Below are positions 1-11,678 of a stretch of 64,000 nucleotides of DNA, one piece after another. Under the pieces are notes generated by a model. That model had not been told where the DNA came from. It searched no databases and was given only the letters and a program-made list of their open reading frames with translations. Numbering within the stretch: position 1 is the first letter of the stretch; each line of letters begins with the position of its first letter. Origin of the DNA: Paracoccaceae bacterium. Its GTDB lineage: Bacteria > Pseudomonadota > Alphaproteobacteria > Rhodobacterales > Rhodobacteraceae. The stretch is taken from positions 995,001-1,059,000 of the forward strand of contig OY282431.1 in the NCBI GenBank assembly GCA_958296035.1, written 5' to 3'. The translations under genes were made by a program, and so were the position numbers.

Positions 1-2071
<2,071 letters not shown>

Positions 2072-2106
2072 TTCAGAAGAAGCAGGGCTTGGAAATACTT
2101 TCTCGT

Positions 2107-2256
2107 GATTGCGCCTTCTTCTAGTTTGGTGGTCATAGCACGAGTGAAACACCGGATCCCATTCCGAACTCAATGGTTAAGCACCGTTGCGCCGATGGTA
2201 CTGCGTCTTCAGGCGTGGGAGAGTAGGACGCCGCCAAACTAAGAGAGGGCGCAATA
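2107..2256 (+). other. 5S rRNA precursor processing stem
   Basis: The bases before 5S (GATTGCGCC, about 2107-2115) are complementary to those after it (GGGCGCAAT, about 2247-2255), extending the 5S terminal helix through a partly mismatched purine/pyrimidine stretch. Such long helices are typical substrates for rRNA maturation nucleases (established knowledge). The pairing is read from the sequence and was not folded computationally. Confidence 0.6.
2124..2240 (+). rRNA. rrf: 5S ribosomal RNA
   Basis: Typical 5S core with CCCATTCCGAACTC near 2158 and TGGGAGAGTAGG near 2216. The terminal helix is formed by AGTTTGG at the 5' end and CCAAACT at the 3' end. The length of about 117 nt is standard. 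It lies about 50 nt after the 23S 3' end, in one operon. Confidence 0.97.
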
Positions 2257-2319
2257 GCGAAATTCTTTACGATGGGATCGGGACGCATCTTGCCCTGTGC
2301 AAGTGGTCCGGGATCACGG

Positions 2320-2396
<77 letters not shown>

Positions 2397-3104
2397 GAAT
2401 TTGGCCCTGAAAGCCTTGGCGTTTTCAGAGTCTTTTATCCCACAAATAATTATCAGCACATTCTTCCGGGAATCCTATGGGAATCACGGGAAGTTTGAAT
2501 GTGAACTGTCGTCGTCGGCATCGGGCGAGGCCCGGCGGCACCGTTTGCGGGGTGTGGGTGTTCGTGCGGTCCGCGGATGGGAATAGTGAATGCTGACCAC
2601 CGAGATGCGATCTCGTCCCAAGCACTGGCAGGAGGCAGGAAGACTCAGTATTGTAGTCAGGGCACCCTTCGATCGGGTGTCAACCGCCGCATCGCGTCGA
2701 AGGCGCAGACGATGTTGGACCACTTGAACGTGACCGGCGGAGTTGAGTGCAAACGTCGGTTCGGCGCGCCGGTGTTCGAACGCCTGCCGCCGGGCAGGCC
2801 GGGCGTCTCCTTCGTGGAGGCCGAGGACCCAGTCAATGAAAGCAATATGATAGACCGGCAGGATATCACGTGCATAATGGCACGTTGCGGCCCGAGATTC
2901 CTTCCTCGGAGAAGTCGGGTGACTGTCTCGCTATACTAGTGACTTGAAGCTTGCCCTGCATGTGTAGGTTACAAATGCCGAATTCGCTTTGATCTTCGAA
3001 GTGGTACCAGAGGTGGGTGGATGTCCGCCAGGAAATGCTCCACTGGCCGGAGTCAAATCTTAGTCAAGACATGAATATCCATTAACAGCCTGGAGGCAGC
3101 AATC
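2397..3104. other. 708-bp gap after the rRNA operon, no convincing gene
   Basis: Apart from the possible terminator, nothing is recognisable. An open frame at 2577-2939 contains RRFGAPVFERLPPG, which loosely resembles the end of a LysR helix-turn-helix domain. The rest does not follow the family, so at most this is a relic. Confidence 0.5.
2407..2437 (+). terminator. possible rho-independent terminator of the rRNA operon
   Basis: CTGAAAGCC (2407-2415) can pair with GGCGTTTTCAG (2418-2428, one bulged base) across a tiny loop, and a T-rich run (TCTTTTATC) follows. It lies 11 nt after the tRNA, where an operon terminator is expected. The stem is modest and the T-run is interrupted. Confidence 0.4.
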
Positions 3105-3731
3105 ATGACCAGCCAAGAAAAGTCACGCCGTAGCATGCTCGCTGGAATCGTAGGGCTTGCTAGTAGCGGCGCCCTTGTTGGCAAGGTCGGCGCGGCTGTT
3201 TTGACGCCACGCACGACAGAAGGGCCCTTCTATCCAACCCCATCAATGCGTCCAACAGACATCGACAACGATCTGGTCAAGATTGCAAATCTAGTCGAGG
3301 AGGCAGGCGGCAAGATCATTACCTTGCGCGGCACTATCTCAGATCGCGAGGGTCATCCACGCGTTCAACATCGCATCGAAATCTGGCAGTGCGATGTGGA
3401 CGGCAACTACATGCATCCACGCGACCGCCGCAGCACCAACCACGACCCGGCATTTCAAGGCTTTGGCCATGACATCACCGACGAATACGGGGCCTATGTC
3501 TTTCGAACAATCAAACCGACGAGCTATCCGGGACGCGCGCCTCATATCCACGTAAAGATCTTTGACGGGGATCGCGAGCTATTGACTACTCAGTTCTACA
3601 TCAAGGACAATCCGGGTAACACCAGGGACGGGTTGTTCAATCGCATGTCCAGAAAAGAAGCCGAAACGGTATCAATGGAATTTGTTCAGCATGGCAGTGG
3701 TATGGAGGCAACCGTTGACGTGATTGTCTGA
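3105..3731 (+). CDS. exported intradiol ring-cleavage dioxygenase family protein
   Basis: 208 residues. The family cleaves catechol-type rings between the two hydroxyls using non-haem Fe(III). The four metal ligands are recognisable: Tyr102 (DGNYMHP), Tyr141, His147 and His149 (SYPGRAPHIHVKIF). The N-terminus SRRSMLAG followed by a hydrophobic stretch up to about residue 31 looks like a Tat signal, suggesting export of the folded enzyme. GGAGGC lies about 10 nt before the ATG. The length fits single-subunit, protocatechuate-dioxygenase-like members. No partner aromatic-pathway genes are nearby, so the substrate is unknown; exported homologues are often annotated only at family level. The gene stands alone, with a 530-bp gap after it. 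Confidence 0.88.
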   Translation: MTSQEKSRRSMLAGIVGLASSGALVGKVGAAVLTPRTTEGPFYPTPSMRPTDIDNDLVKIANLVEEAGGKIITLRGTISDREGHPRVQHRIEIWQCDVDGNYMHPRDRRSTNHDPAFQGFGHDITDEYGAYVFRTIKPTSYPGRAPHIHVKIFDGDRELLTTQFYIKDNPGNTRDGLFNRMSRKEAETVSMEFVQHGSGMEATVDVIV

Positions 3732-4265
3732 TTGTGAGTTTCGACGGGTTCCTGTGTGAGAATCCATTTGGCCTGAAAGACAATTAAAGTGGTGTTTTCT
3801 TTCTGTTCTCGACGGTGTGCGTTCTCGGAAGTGAATTGATCCGTGCTCACTGCCACCGGTGGACTCGTCAGAAGGCATGCGATTGTCCATTTCCTCTTCT
3901 TGAATGTCTCTTTCCCACTGGCGCCAGCATCTCCGGCACTCCGGGCCGCACTGATTGCGGTTCTCTTGTGCCTTCAAAGACAATTGCTGGTCCGCGACTT
4001 CGGAATCTCAGCTGGCGGTTTTGATGCTCCGAGTGCGTATGACGTCACGGGAGGACCATTCAGAGTCAAGCGGCAACATTACAGTCTCCCCCCATCAATT
4101 GCGGGTTCCCAACAAATGTCTTAGGTTGGAGACATCTGAACCGCGGCAGGAGAACTGTCGCCCATCCGGAGAGGGTGGCGCGACCAAGAAAACGGATTGG
4201 CGCACACCGGACGACAGGGGCAGTCAGAAACCTGACCACATTATTGGCATAATGGCTTGTGTAAC
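3732..4265. other. 534-bp gap with no recognisable gene
   Basis: Short open frames exist on both strands but none resembles a family or has a good start. It may hold the promoter of the downstream M19 gene, but no clear -35/-10 pair was identified. Confidence 0.5.
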
Positions 4266-5249
4266 ATGGACCGTTCCCACCGCATTGATTGCCTGCAATA
4301 TGCAAATTGGACGGAGAAGATTTTTCGCCAGATGCGCCAGGGTGAACTGGATGCTGTCCATGTAACTTTGGCATACCATGAATCTTTCCGCGAGGCGGTC
4401 CGAAACATCCAGGATTGGAACAGCAGGCTCGATTGCCACCGTGACCTAATCATTCCAGGCCGTACCGGAGAGGACGTTCGCCGAGCAAGAGAAAGTGGAC
4501 GCACGGCGGTATTCTTCGGATTTCAGAACTGCTCACCTATCGAAGGCGACGTAGGACTGGTCGAGATTGTCTACAGGCTAGGAATTCGTTTCATGCAGCT
4601 CAGCTACAACAACCAGTCCCTCCTGGCGACAGGTTGTTATGAAGCTGTGGACTCAGGAATTACCCGAATGGGGCGACAGGTGATCAAGGAGATGAACCGG
4701 GTTGGATTGGCCATCGACATGAGCCATTCGGCGGAACGCTCAACCCTGGAGGCAATCGAGTTGTCAGAGCGTCCAACTGCAATTACTCACGCCAACCCGG
4801 CGTTCTGGCATGGGGCTCGCCGCAACAAGTCCACGGATGTGTTGCGTGCCCTCGGGGAGTCAGGTGGCATGCTTGGCTTCTCGACCTACCCACACCACCT
4901 GAAGGACAGGTCTGCATGTTCTCTTGAAAGCTTCTGCGAAATGATTGCGCGCACGGCAGAGGTGATGGGAACCGATCATATCGGCTTTGGCAGCGATCTG
5001 TGTCAGGACCAACCAGACAGTGTTGTGGAGTGGATGAGGGTTGGCCGCTGGACAAAGGAGATTGACTACGGCGAAGGTTCGAGCGATGACGCAGGTTTCC
5101 CGCGCATGCCTATCTGGTTTCGCGATAACCGGGATTTCGGTAACATTGAAACCGGGCTGCGTGCAGTCGGCTTCGGTGACACTGAAATTGCGGGCATAAT
5201 GGGTGAAAACTGGCTTCGATACTTCGATACCAGCTTTGGGCCCTCCTGA
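4266..5249 (+). CDS. membrane dipeptidase-like protein (peptidase family M19)
   Basis: 327 residues, TIM-barrel zinc-hydrolase family that cleaves dipeptides or related amides. Conserved pieces: the bridging Glu93 in NCSPIEGD, His154 in DMSHSAE, His175 in ITHANP and Asp244 in GFGSD. The usual N-terminal HxD metal motif is replaced by IDCLQYANW, a variant seen in a bacterial subfamily, so metal binding and substrate may differ from renal dipeptidase. I chose ATG 4266; a TTG lies 9 nt upstream. The next gene starts 35 nt after the stop, suggesting co-transcription with the 565-residue protein and the DUF3726 gene. Family assignment is firm; the substrate is unknown. Confidence 0.85.
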   Translation: MDRSHRIDCLQYANWTEKIFRQMRQGELDAVHVTLAYHESFREAVRNIQDWNSRLDCHRDLIIPGRTGEDVRRARESGRTAVFFGFQNCSPIEGDVGLVEIVYRLGIRFMQLSYNNQSLLATGCYEAVDSGITRMGRQVIKEMNRVGLAIDMSHSAERSTLEAIELSERPTAITHANPAFWHGARRNKSTDVLRALGESGGMLGFSTYPHHLKDRSACSLESFCEMIARTAEVMGTDHIGFGSDLCQDQPDSVVEWMRVGRWTKEIDYGEGSSDDAGFPRMPIWFRDNRDFGNIETGLRAVGFGDTEIAGIMGENWLRYFDTSFGPS

Positions 5250-5284
5250 ACTTTTCCGACAAGCTCACCTAGTAGATCAACCAG

Positions 5285-6982
5285 ATGCAGGCGCCTTACA
5301 ACCAAGAGAAGAGCGTTTCGTTGCGGCATCCTGAAACGGTTATGCGCCTCGAACGCATGGGTTCGTTTCATCAATGCCGCCTTTCTTTCATGCGCACATT
5401 GCTCCGACGCATGAAGGAGGATCTGTGGACATTTGATTGCCCGAAATTCGAATTCGACCGCAAGGGAGTCGGCAGGGCGATCTATACTGCGCGTGGACCC
5501 CTTCGAAGTTATAGCCTGGTGTGTTTCGGCCACGACCTGCCAGCTGAACATCGTTCGGACCGCGTGATAGCCCATGCCTGGGACTCTACCTTTGCGCTGT
5601 TTGATGGTGATCCAACACAAGTGGATGTCAAGCGGCTGGAGCGCAACGTTTCGAAACAGGAGGCGGGCCGGATTAGCAGCCGCGAAATCATTCTGTCTCG
5701 TGCCAACCGATCAGTTCGGCTGTTCAACCATGTCGTTCAAAGCCTTGCGGCGGGTCACCAGCCTGACATCGAACAAATCGAGGCGGTGGGTTACATAATG
5801 CGTACAACAGCGGTCTACGGCTCCGGAAAATTTGGTGCTGTCGATCGCGAGGCAATCGCGGACCGGAAGGAACTCGCCGGTCCGTTCCAGGCCGAGATGT
5901 TGACAGTTTATCTCATTCGTACCTATACGATTGATCTGGTTGAACATATGGCACGGACTAGTTCGCCAAGTACCGCCGTACGGCTCGACCGAGGCTTGCG
6001 CAGACGGTTTGGTGTCGGGAACTCTACTGGCCTCGGGCTCGCCCCATTCCTCATCAGCCATCCACTGTTGATTCACAACTGGATAGAGGCTCGAGAAAAG
6101 GCTCTCTTCCGGGTACGGTCGCGCGCTCAAGCCACGAAAGAGCAGATTGCCTGCTTTCGCTCGCTGACCGCACGGGCTTGCGTCAATGTCGAAAAATGGC
6201 GGTCCAGGCATCCCCTTCAAGTCTACAAGCTCGGCCTGCTCAAGTCCGATCTGGCTGCTCTGAAAGCGTATGCCGCTTCCAACCGTATGCACGGCATGAT
6301 GCCCTGGAACCAGCTCTTCGAATGGGGTGAGAAGAACCTTTCGATTGAGGGACAGGAACAACTTGTTAGCTTGCTCCTGGAGCCTCACCCGGAGTTGGTC
6401 GACGGACTTGCTGAGCAGATGGGTGCAGATGAATCGTCAGTTTTTCGCGTAGACGGCACCATGTCACTCCAGCGGCTACGAGCTGTTGTTGAAGACGTAT
6501 ACGGCTGGGCTCTTGAGGTCGACTGGAATGCGCCTGAAAGCGTCGCTCGTGCCTGGTACATTTCAGAGGAAAAGCTTGAGCCACGTCTTGGCGAACGTTT
6601 CGAAGAACACCTGGAGCCCTATGAACAGCCAATGGCACCCGGTCGGGATGCGGCGGCATTGTTTCGCGACATCAAGGGCTGGAAGGGCACTGCGACTATT
6701 GCCGACTTCCTTCTGCATCATCCGGAACACCGCCACATCGTTCGGCGCGCTCAAATCGCTGCCAACTTTCCCTATGCCGAAATCCGAGACAACACGATCT
6801 CGGCAACGATGCTGCCAATAGATCTTCTACGCTGCAAGCTTTCGTTCTTCGGAGCAACCCACTTTGACCCTCGCTCGGACCGATGGGTACGAATCAATAT
6901 GTTCCAGAATGCACCTTTTCCACACGAACTGTCTGAAGGCGATGCCGATGATTGGTCCCTCCCCTGTATTCAGGAGGCATAG
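5285..6982 (+). CDS. conserved protein of unknown function, coupled to DUF3726
   Basis: 565 residues, soluble, no signal peptide or membrane segment. I do not recognise a catalytic domain. The composition and long uninterrupted frame are those of a real gene, and the N-terminal part (from about RMGSFHQCRLSFM, residue 24) looks like the conserved start of a family I have seen only as hypothetical proteins. The frame ends at TAG 6980-6982, and the Shine-Dalgarno sequence of the next gene lies inside its last codons. Tight packing with the M19 gene upstream and DUF3726 downstream suggests a shared role. No strong ribosome site precedes the ATG at 5285, so the true start may be slightly downstream, for example the Met at 5342. 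Confidence 0.75.
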   Translation: MQAPYNQEKSVSLRHPETVMRLERMGSFHQCRLSFMRTLLRRMKEDLWTFDCPKFEFDRKGVGRAIYTARGPLRSYSLVCFGHDLPAEHRSDRVIAHAWDSTFALFDGDPTQVDVKRLERNVSKQEAGRISSREIILSRANRSVRLFNHVVQSLAAGHQPDIEQIEAVGYIMRTTAVYGSGKFGAVDREAIADRKELAGPFQAEMLTVYLIRTYTIDLVEHMARTSSPSTAVRLDRGLRRRFGVGNSTGLGLAPFLISHPLLIHNWIEAREKALFRVRSRAQATKEQIACFRSLTARACVNVEKWRSRHPLQVYKLGLLKSDLAALKAYAASNRMHGMMPWNQLFEWGEKNLSIEGQEQLVSLLLEPHPELVDGLAEQMGADESSVFRVDGTMSLQRLRAVVEDVYGWALEVDWNAPESVARAWYISEEKLEPRLGERFEEHLEPYEQPMAPGRDAAALFRDIKGWKGTATIADFLLHHPEHRHIVRRAQIAANFPYAEIRDNTISATMLPIDLLRCKLSFFGATHFDPRSDRWVRINMFQNAPFPHELSEGDADDWSLPCIQEA

Positions 6983-6984
6983 GG

Positions 6985-7650
6985 TTGATATTTTCACTGA
7001 ATGAAATCGAAGCCAAGGGCAAGCGTGCGGCACGGGGGGCAGGCCTGTCCTGGGGCTTGGCTGAGGAAGCAGGAAAGGCTGCGCGTTGGCTAGAACATTA
7101 TGGTATGCCTGGTACTAAAATGCTCCTGGACCATCTGGACCGGATCGATGGCATTTGTTATGACGACCTGGTGCCTGTCTCGACCGATGGAGTCTGGTAT
7201 TCTCGCTCCGACAGGCTGTGCCCTCTCATCTGTGGCGCTGCACTGTGCGATCGTGCAGGAGAAATTGCGACCGGGCGGACATTTAGTCTCGGTCCGACCT
7301 CATTTCCATCACTTCTGGTTCCATACCTGGCCGACGCGTCCAAATTGGCCAGGACTCCAATTGGCCTCTCCTGGCTGACCGTCGATATCACATTAGAAGC
7401 AGGTAGAGTTCACATCGCAGGCAAGGCAGCGGATTTCCTGGTTGCATATGCAGATAGTATCCACTGCAGGCCTGCCCGAAGCACAACCAACTTCCTGGAG
7501 CCAAGACCGCGTGGACGTCAGGTGGATACCCAGACATGTTCTCGGCTGGCGGCATTTGAAAACCGAACATATGCCCCGGCAACTGAGTACTCACGTCTCG
7601 TCGGAGCCGGCAGCGAGATGGTCAGTCAAGACAGTGAATCTCAATCTTGA
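6985..7650 (+). CDS. DUF3726 family protein
   Basis: 221 residues. The opening FSLNEIEAKGKRAARGAG followed by SWGLAEEAGKAARWL is the hallmark of DUF3726, a small family of unknown function. The C-terminal segment NRTYAPATEYSRLVGAG also fits the family, so the gene is complete. The start is TTG 6985, with AGGAGG at 6972-6977 inside the end of the preceding gene; only 2 nt separate the upstream stop from this start, so translation is coupled. With M19 and the 565-residue gene it forms a three-gene unit. Function unknown; a role in amide or peptide metabolism is only inferred from the M19 neighbour. Confidence 0.88.
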   Translation: MIFSLNEIEAKGKRAARGAGLSWGLAEEAGKAARWLEHYGMPGTKMLLDHLDRIDGICYDDLVPVSTDGVWYSRSDRLCPLICGAALCDRAGEIATGRTFSLGPTSFPSLLVPYLADASKLARTPIGLSWLTVDITLEAGRVHIAGKAADFLVAYADSIHCRPARSTTNFLEPRPRGRQVDTQTCSRLAAFENRTYAPATEYSRLVGAGSEMVSQDSESQS

Positions 7651-7829
7651 GAGGGGTCATTGGAGCCCGAGTGCCCTGCTTCATTAGTCGGCCGTTGCAC
7701 TTTGTCGAACATGAACCGACTGAGGCTATCTACAAGGGAATTTCGAGCCGAGCCTTGTCGGCGAACAATACGGTATAGACATTCTCGGTTTCCGGGAGGC
7801 ACTACATGATGCGTAGATAGAAGGCGGGG

Positions 7830-9272
7830 TTGTACGAACATCTGCTGACGTCCGAGATTCAAACAGAGCCTGATGACAGAAACAGGGACATCTGGTCTGT
7901 GGAGATCGGAAAGGCAGGCGCAACTCTACGTCCAGAACTTCTGGCACGACACGTTTACCATTGTCTTCTGTGTGCGCCGGGAGGAGTGCCGGGAAATGAA
8001 AGAACTAGACAGGCCAAACAGATTGCCCTTGCAAACCGCATGCTAGATGTGCTCGTCGAACGCGGCGAGAGTTTCGAATTCAAGGTCGTGGACATTGAGG
8101 AGAACCTGTTGCTCGGGGTTTCGAAACACCGAAATCTGAGCGGCACTCCCGTACGTTATCCTCGCCCGGTGCTCTCCATGTGTCGGACTGGCTTGTTGAT
8201 CAATGGTCGGCGAGACGTCCAGATTGCACACGAGATTGGGCGCGAAATCGCCAGTGCCCATAGAATCGATCTTCTGTGTGCATTTGTTCGTTACTCAGGA
8301 TTGCGCCTGTTTCGCGCCGAGCTGGAAGAACGGGTGAATAGAGGCGCCAGGTTAAGAGTGATCGCGAGCGTATACACGGGGACGACGGAACGCAGAGCTC
8401 TGGATACGCTGGTTGAAATTGGTGCTGGTGTCAAAGTTTCATACGACATTGCGCGAACGCGACCTCATGCCAAGGCATGGCCTTTTTCACCGCAACACTG
8501 GCTTGCACACTGCCTACATTGGTTCGTCAAATCTCACGCACACAGCGCAGGTAGATGGTCTGGAATGGAATGTACGCGTCAGTGCGACGGAGAATCCGGA
8601 AGTCTTTGAGCGATTCGGAGCAACATTCGAACAGTATTGGCAAGAGCCCGAATTTGAGGACTATGTGCCCGAGCGAGATGCCAGGAGACTCGATGCAGCG
8701 CTTGCGGGACATCACGCCGACAATGAAAGTGGCCTTGACCATTTGATCCACCTTGTCGAGGTTGCTCCAAAGCCTCATCAAGCAGTTGCTTTGGTAGCTC
8801 TCGAAGCAGAACGCCTGCGCGGATTCCGAAAGAACCTCGTTGTTGCAGCAACAGGCACGGGGAAGACCTGGATTGCAGCGTTTGATTTCAAGAGGCTAGA
8901 CGGCCAGGGCGCGGGCACATCACTGCTTTTTGTAGCACACCGAGAAGAAATTCTCCGACAGAACCAGCAGGTCTTCCAGCTTGTCCTGCGTGACGCGGGA
9001 TTTGGAGAGAGGCTGGTTGGTGGTGAGCGTCCCGAAATTGGTAGACACGTCTTTGCATCGGTGCAGTCCCTCGCGCACCGCATTAATAATATCAGCCCAG
9101 ACGAATTCATCGTGATCATCGTGGACGAGTTTCATCACGCAGCCGCATCTAGCTACGATAAATTGCTCGCGCGCTTGAATCCAGAGTTTCTCATTGGGCT
9201 AACAGCAACACCTGAGCGAACAGATGGCCAGTCAATGGTTTGACGGTCGGGTCGCTTCGGAATCCCGGCTCA
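7830..9272 (+). pseudogene. PLD-nuclease/DEAD-helicase (DUF3427-type) pseudogene, C-terminal half lost
   Basis: The first frame (TTG 7830, preceded by GGCGGGG) opens YEHLLTSEI and carries the phospholipase-D-like part. It slips at the CCTTTTT run near 8481, and the protein continues in another frame with LFHRNTGLHTAYIGSSNLTH. Helicase motifs follow: Walker A AATGTGKTW, DEFH box (motif II) and TATPER (motif III). Near 9233 a second slip reaches a stop at 9241, but WFDGRVASE can still be read in the next frame before homology ends at the phosphatase gene. The helicase C-terminal and DUF3427 domains are absent. Intact relatives are about 1000 residues and act on nucleic acids, many in defence or repair (family knowledge). 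Two slips at short runs could be sequencing errors, but the truncation cannot. Confidence 0.85.
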
Positions 9273-9896
9273 GAAGTTGTCCAAAAGATATTTCAGCTTC
9301 TTTGCAGCAAGCTGTGCCGACTCAACCAGCATAGGTTTTGGTGCAGTTGACCACTCGACAGGTTGCAGCCCTCGCCTCTCCCTAACATGCGCCAGCGCAC
9401 ATTCAAGTTTCGGAAATTTGACGGGCTTGTTCAGGTGCAGGTACAGTGCCAGCAGTGCCGCCGACCGACTTCTGCCACCCCGGCAATGGACGAGAACGTT
9501 TCCCTTCGCACGTCGGGGATAGGTAGATTTTTCCGGAATGGTCTGGCGAATAGCGCCATCAAGCAGCAGATAGGATGCAAGCATCATGTCTTCGGAATTC
9601 CCATGCCCGTCAACCAATCCCAGTTTGTAGACACGCAGGGGGCCGACACCGTGGGCACATCTTTCACCTTCCGCCATTTCAACAGGGTCCATGACGTAGT
9701 TGATGTCCAGATTGACTGCACAATTGACAACAGTCGTAATGTTGTGCCCGCGCAATAGCCCGATGTCTCGCGCTGCATCTGTTCCGCCCATGTAGATGCT
9801 TATCCTGTCGGGTCCCAACCCGGTCTCTACTAGGTTGATGATGTCATATGTTATGGTCTGGTTCCCTGATGAAACAGGGCTGTTTTCGTCTTCCAT
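9270..9896 (-). CDS. dual-specificity protein phosphatase family protein
   Basis: 208 residues. The P-loop VHCRGGRSRSAAL gives Cys138 and Arg144 of the CX5R signature, and Asp96 in the LVDGHGN segment is a plausible general acid, as in cysteine-based phosphatases that use a phosphocysteine intermediate. No signal peptide, so it acts in the cytoplasm. CAGGAA precedes the ATG as a ribosome site. It converges on the truncated helicase; the two 3' ends touch, so this gene marks the breakpoint of that deletion. Substrate (protein or other phosphate ester) unknown. Confidence 0.85.
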   Translation of the reverse strand: MEDENSPVSSGNQTITYDIINLVETGLGPDRISIYMGGTDAARDIGLLRGHNITTVVNCAVNLDINYVMDPVEMAEGERCAHGVGPLRVYKLGLVDGHGNSEDMMLASYLLLDGAIRQTIPEKSTYPRRAKGNVLVHCRGGRSRSAALLALYLHLNKPVKFPKLECALAHVRERRGLQPVEWSTAPKPMLVESAQLAAKKLKYLLDNF

Positions 9897-10387
9897 TGGG
9901 ATTCCTGAAATCTAGGCCACAGAACTAAGCAAGAGAGGTAAATGTGCCTGACAACCGAAGGCGGGCACCTGCGGACCGGTTCCCTCCTGATCGGAAGTGG
10001 CTGGCGATCAAGTTGGGAAGCCTCTTCATGGAATGCCGGATATGTGCCCAGGCAACAACTGGTTCTCCCGACACCTATGACAAATGCCTGCAGACCCGGG
10101 GAAGGGCGCTGGCCAATCCCGGCCAGCCAGCGCATGAGTCTCGCAGTAAAGAGAAGCCCCTTATCACCCTAGTTTGCGCACAGGTCTCCACCAATTCCTC
10201 GGGCCATGCGCATGTGGCATGACCCGGAAGTTTCAGATGAATTGTCAGTCAACAAGCATTTGCAAGACTAGCGCACAGGTCCAAGGCATCACGTCTTCCC
10301 TTGCAAGCAACGATAATGATGAATGTGTTATGCGCAGTGACTGACACCTGTCGGAAAGCAAGAGTCTGCTTTCCGGGTATCCCAGGT
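9897..10387. other. 491-bp gap with no recognisable gene
   Basis: A 92-codon frame at 9944-10222 (+) has no recognisable similarity and an unusual Arg/Pro-rich composition; I do not support it. No clear terminator for the ABC operon was found. Confidence 0.45.
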
Positions 10388-11497
10388 TCAACGCTTGTAA
10401 CTCAATCGCCAGAAGTCCTGCCAGTCCTGCCGCTTGTCGAAGTCATCATGCCCTGTTGCAGCATTGTGCGGCGTCAGCCGATCAGAAACAGCGTTGACGC
10501 CCGAAGCTTCGTCGGGATGCCGTGGCACGGCACTGTTGCCGGACACCTTGCCGTCCTTGGTCATGGGCGAGACTCCATCTTCCGTCATCATGAAACGAAG
10601 GAACAACTTAGCCAGATTCGGACTATCGGTGCCGGCGGCTATTAGTCCGAAATTGGGATTTGCGTAACCGATATAGGGTTTGATGTCCTCACAAATCTTC
10701 ATGGTAAGCTTTCCATCCACCGTGTCACGATACTTGGCTGTAGAAACCAGACCCATGAATGGTTCGTCCTGACCGGGTGTTCCTATCGCTTCGGCGGCGG
10801 CTGAGTCCGAGTCAGTCAACAGGGGCGAATTTGAAGCAAGTGCCTGCACCCAACCGGCGGTTGCACTCTGGGAGCTGGTATCTAGCGTTTGTCCGTAGTG
10901 CGCCTCGTATGCGTCAGCAACCGACTGATCCCAATGGTGTTCCATCTGGTTGAACCAGTCCAGGTAGCCCGGCTTGTTAAGCGGATCTCCAAGGGCGACT
11001 TTGCGATTCCACTCGGGGTCGGTCAGGGCCCAGATGTTGTCAACGGGACAGGCATCGTACTTGTCGCTGTTATATGTCCAAACTGCAGGATCTCGGTAAA
11101 CAACGAGGGGATCCCGGGAATCTTCCGGAATTGTACTTTCCAAATCAGGAGGAACCCAACTTATTACGATCCCGCTCGGAACCACTTCAGCCAAAGTCGC
11201 TGCAGCGTCCGCTGAGACTATGACGTCTCCGACGATGTTCTCCGATTGTGATTCCCTGATGATCATCTCGATCTGTGCCGAGGAAGACACCTTTGAACCA
11301 ATTACTTCGATTCCGTATTTTTCGGTAAATGCTGCAGCCGATGTCTTGATCTTGCCGGTGCTTGCATATGCCGTTATCGGTTCTTCTCCTCTGGCAGCCT
11401 CGATCAGGGCATCCAGGTCGAAATCCTCGGCTGCCACCTGGGTCGCAAGCCCCAATAGGACAAAAAAGCCTGCGGCGGATATTGCCAATCGATTCAT
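10388..11497 (-). CDS. periplasmic substrate-binding protein of an iron/polyamine/phosphonate-type ABC importer
   Basis: 369 residues from ATG 11497, chosen because MNRLAISAAGFFVLLGLATQ is a classic signal peptide (cleavage near VAAEDF) and TTGGAGTG precedes it. The mature protein begins with an ITAYASTGKI segment, as in family 1 solute-binding proteins related to Fe(III)-binding FbpA/AfuA, and contains the hinge-like WTYNSDKY and late YANPNFGLI regions. It is the last gene of a leftward operon after the permease and ATPase, with a 181-nt spacer that may carry its own promoter. No clear Tyr-Tyr iron ligand pair was located, so the substrate (iron, 2-aminoethylphosphonate, polyamine) cannot be assigned. 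Confidence 0.85.
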   Translation of the reverse strand: MNRLAISAAGFFVLLGLATQVAAEDFDLDALIEAARGEEPITAYASTGKIKTSAAAFTEKYGIEVIGSKVSSSAQIEMIIRESQSENIVGDVIVSADAAATLAEVVPSGIVISWVPPDLESTIPEDSRDPLVVYRDPAVWTYNSDKYDACPVDNIWALTDPEWNRKVALGDPLNKPGYLDWFNQMEHHWDQSVADAYEAHYGQTLDTSSQSATAGWVQALASNSPLLTDSDSAAAEAIGTPGQDEPFMGLVSTAKYRDTVDGKLTMKICEDIKPYIGYANPNFGLIAAGTDSPNLAKLFLRFMMTEDGVSPMTKDGKVSGNSAVPRHPDEASGVNAVSDRLTPHNAATGHDDFDKRQDWQDFWRLSYKR

Positions 11498-11678
11498 TTC
11501 GCGCACTCCAAGTTCAAAAAGTGTGATCGTGCTGACAGAGCCTAAAAGCACCTGTCAGTCGAATAGGCAATCTGAACTGGGTGAAGTGTCGATGTAATCC
11601 AGAATTCTACCGCTTGAGTAGCACTCATCGTGACCGTCGAGGCTTTGTTCAGACATACAACCGATTCGAAAGGTCAGC

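Noticed and set aside
2577..2939. 120-codon frame with a LysR-like snippet (RRFGAPVFERLPPG)
   Set aside because: Only a dozen residues match; the rest does not follow the family and the start lacks a ribosome site.
9944..10222. 92-codon plus-strand frame after the phosphatase
   Set aside because: No similarity, biased composition, no ribosome site.
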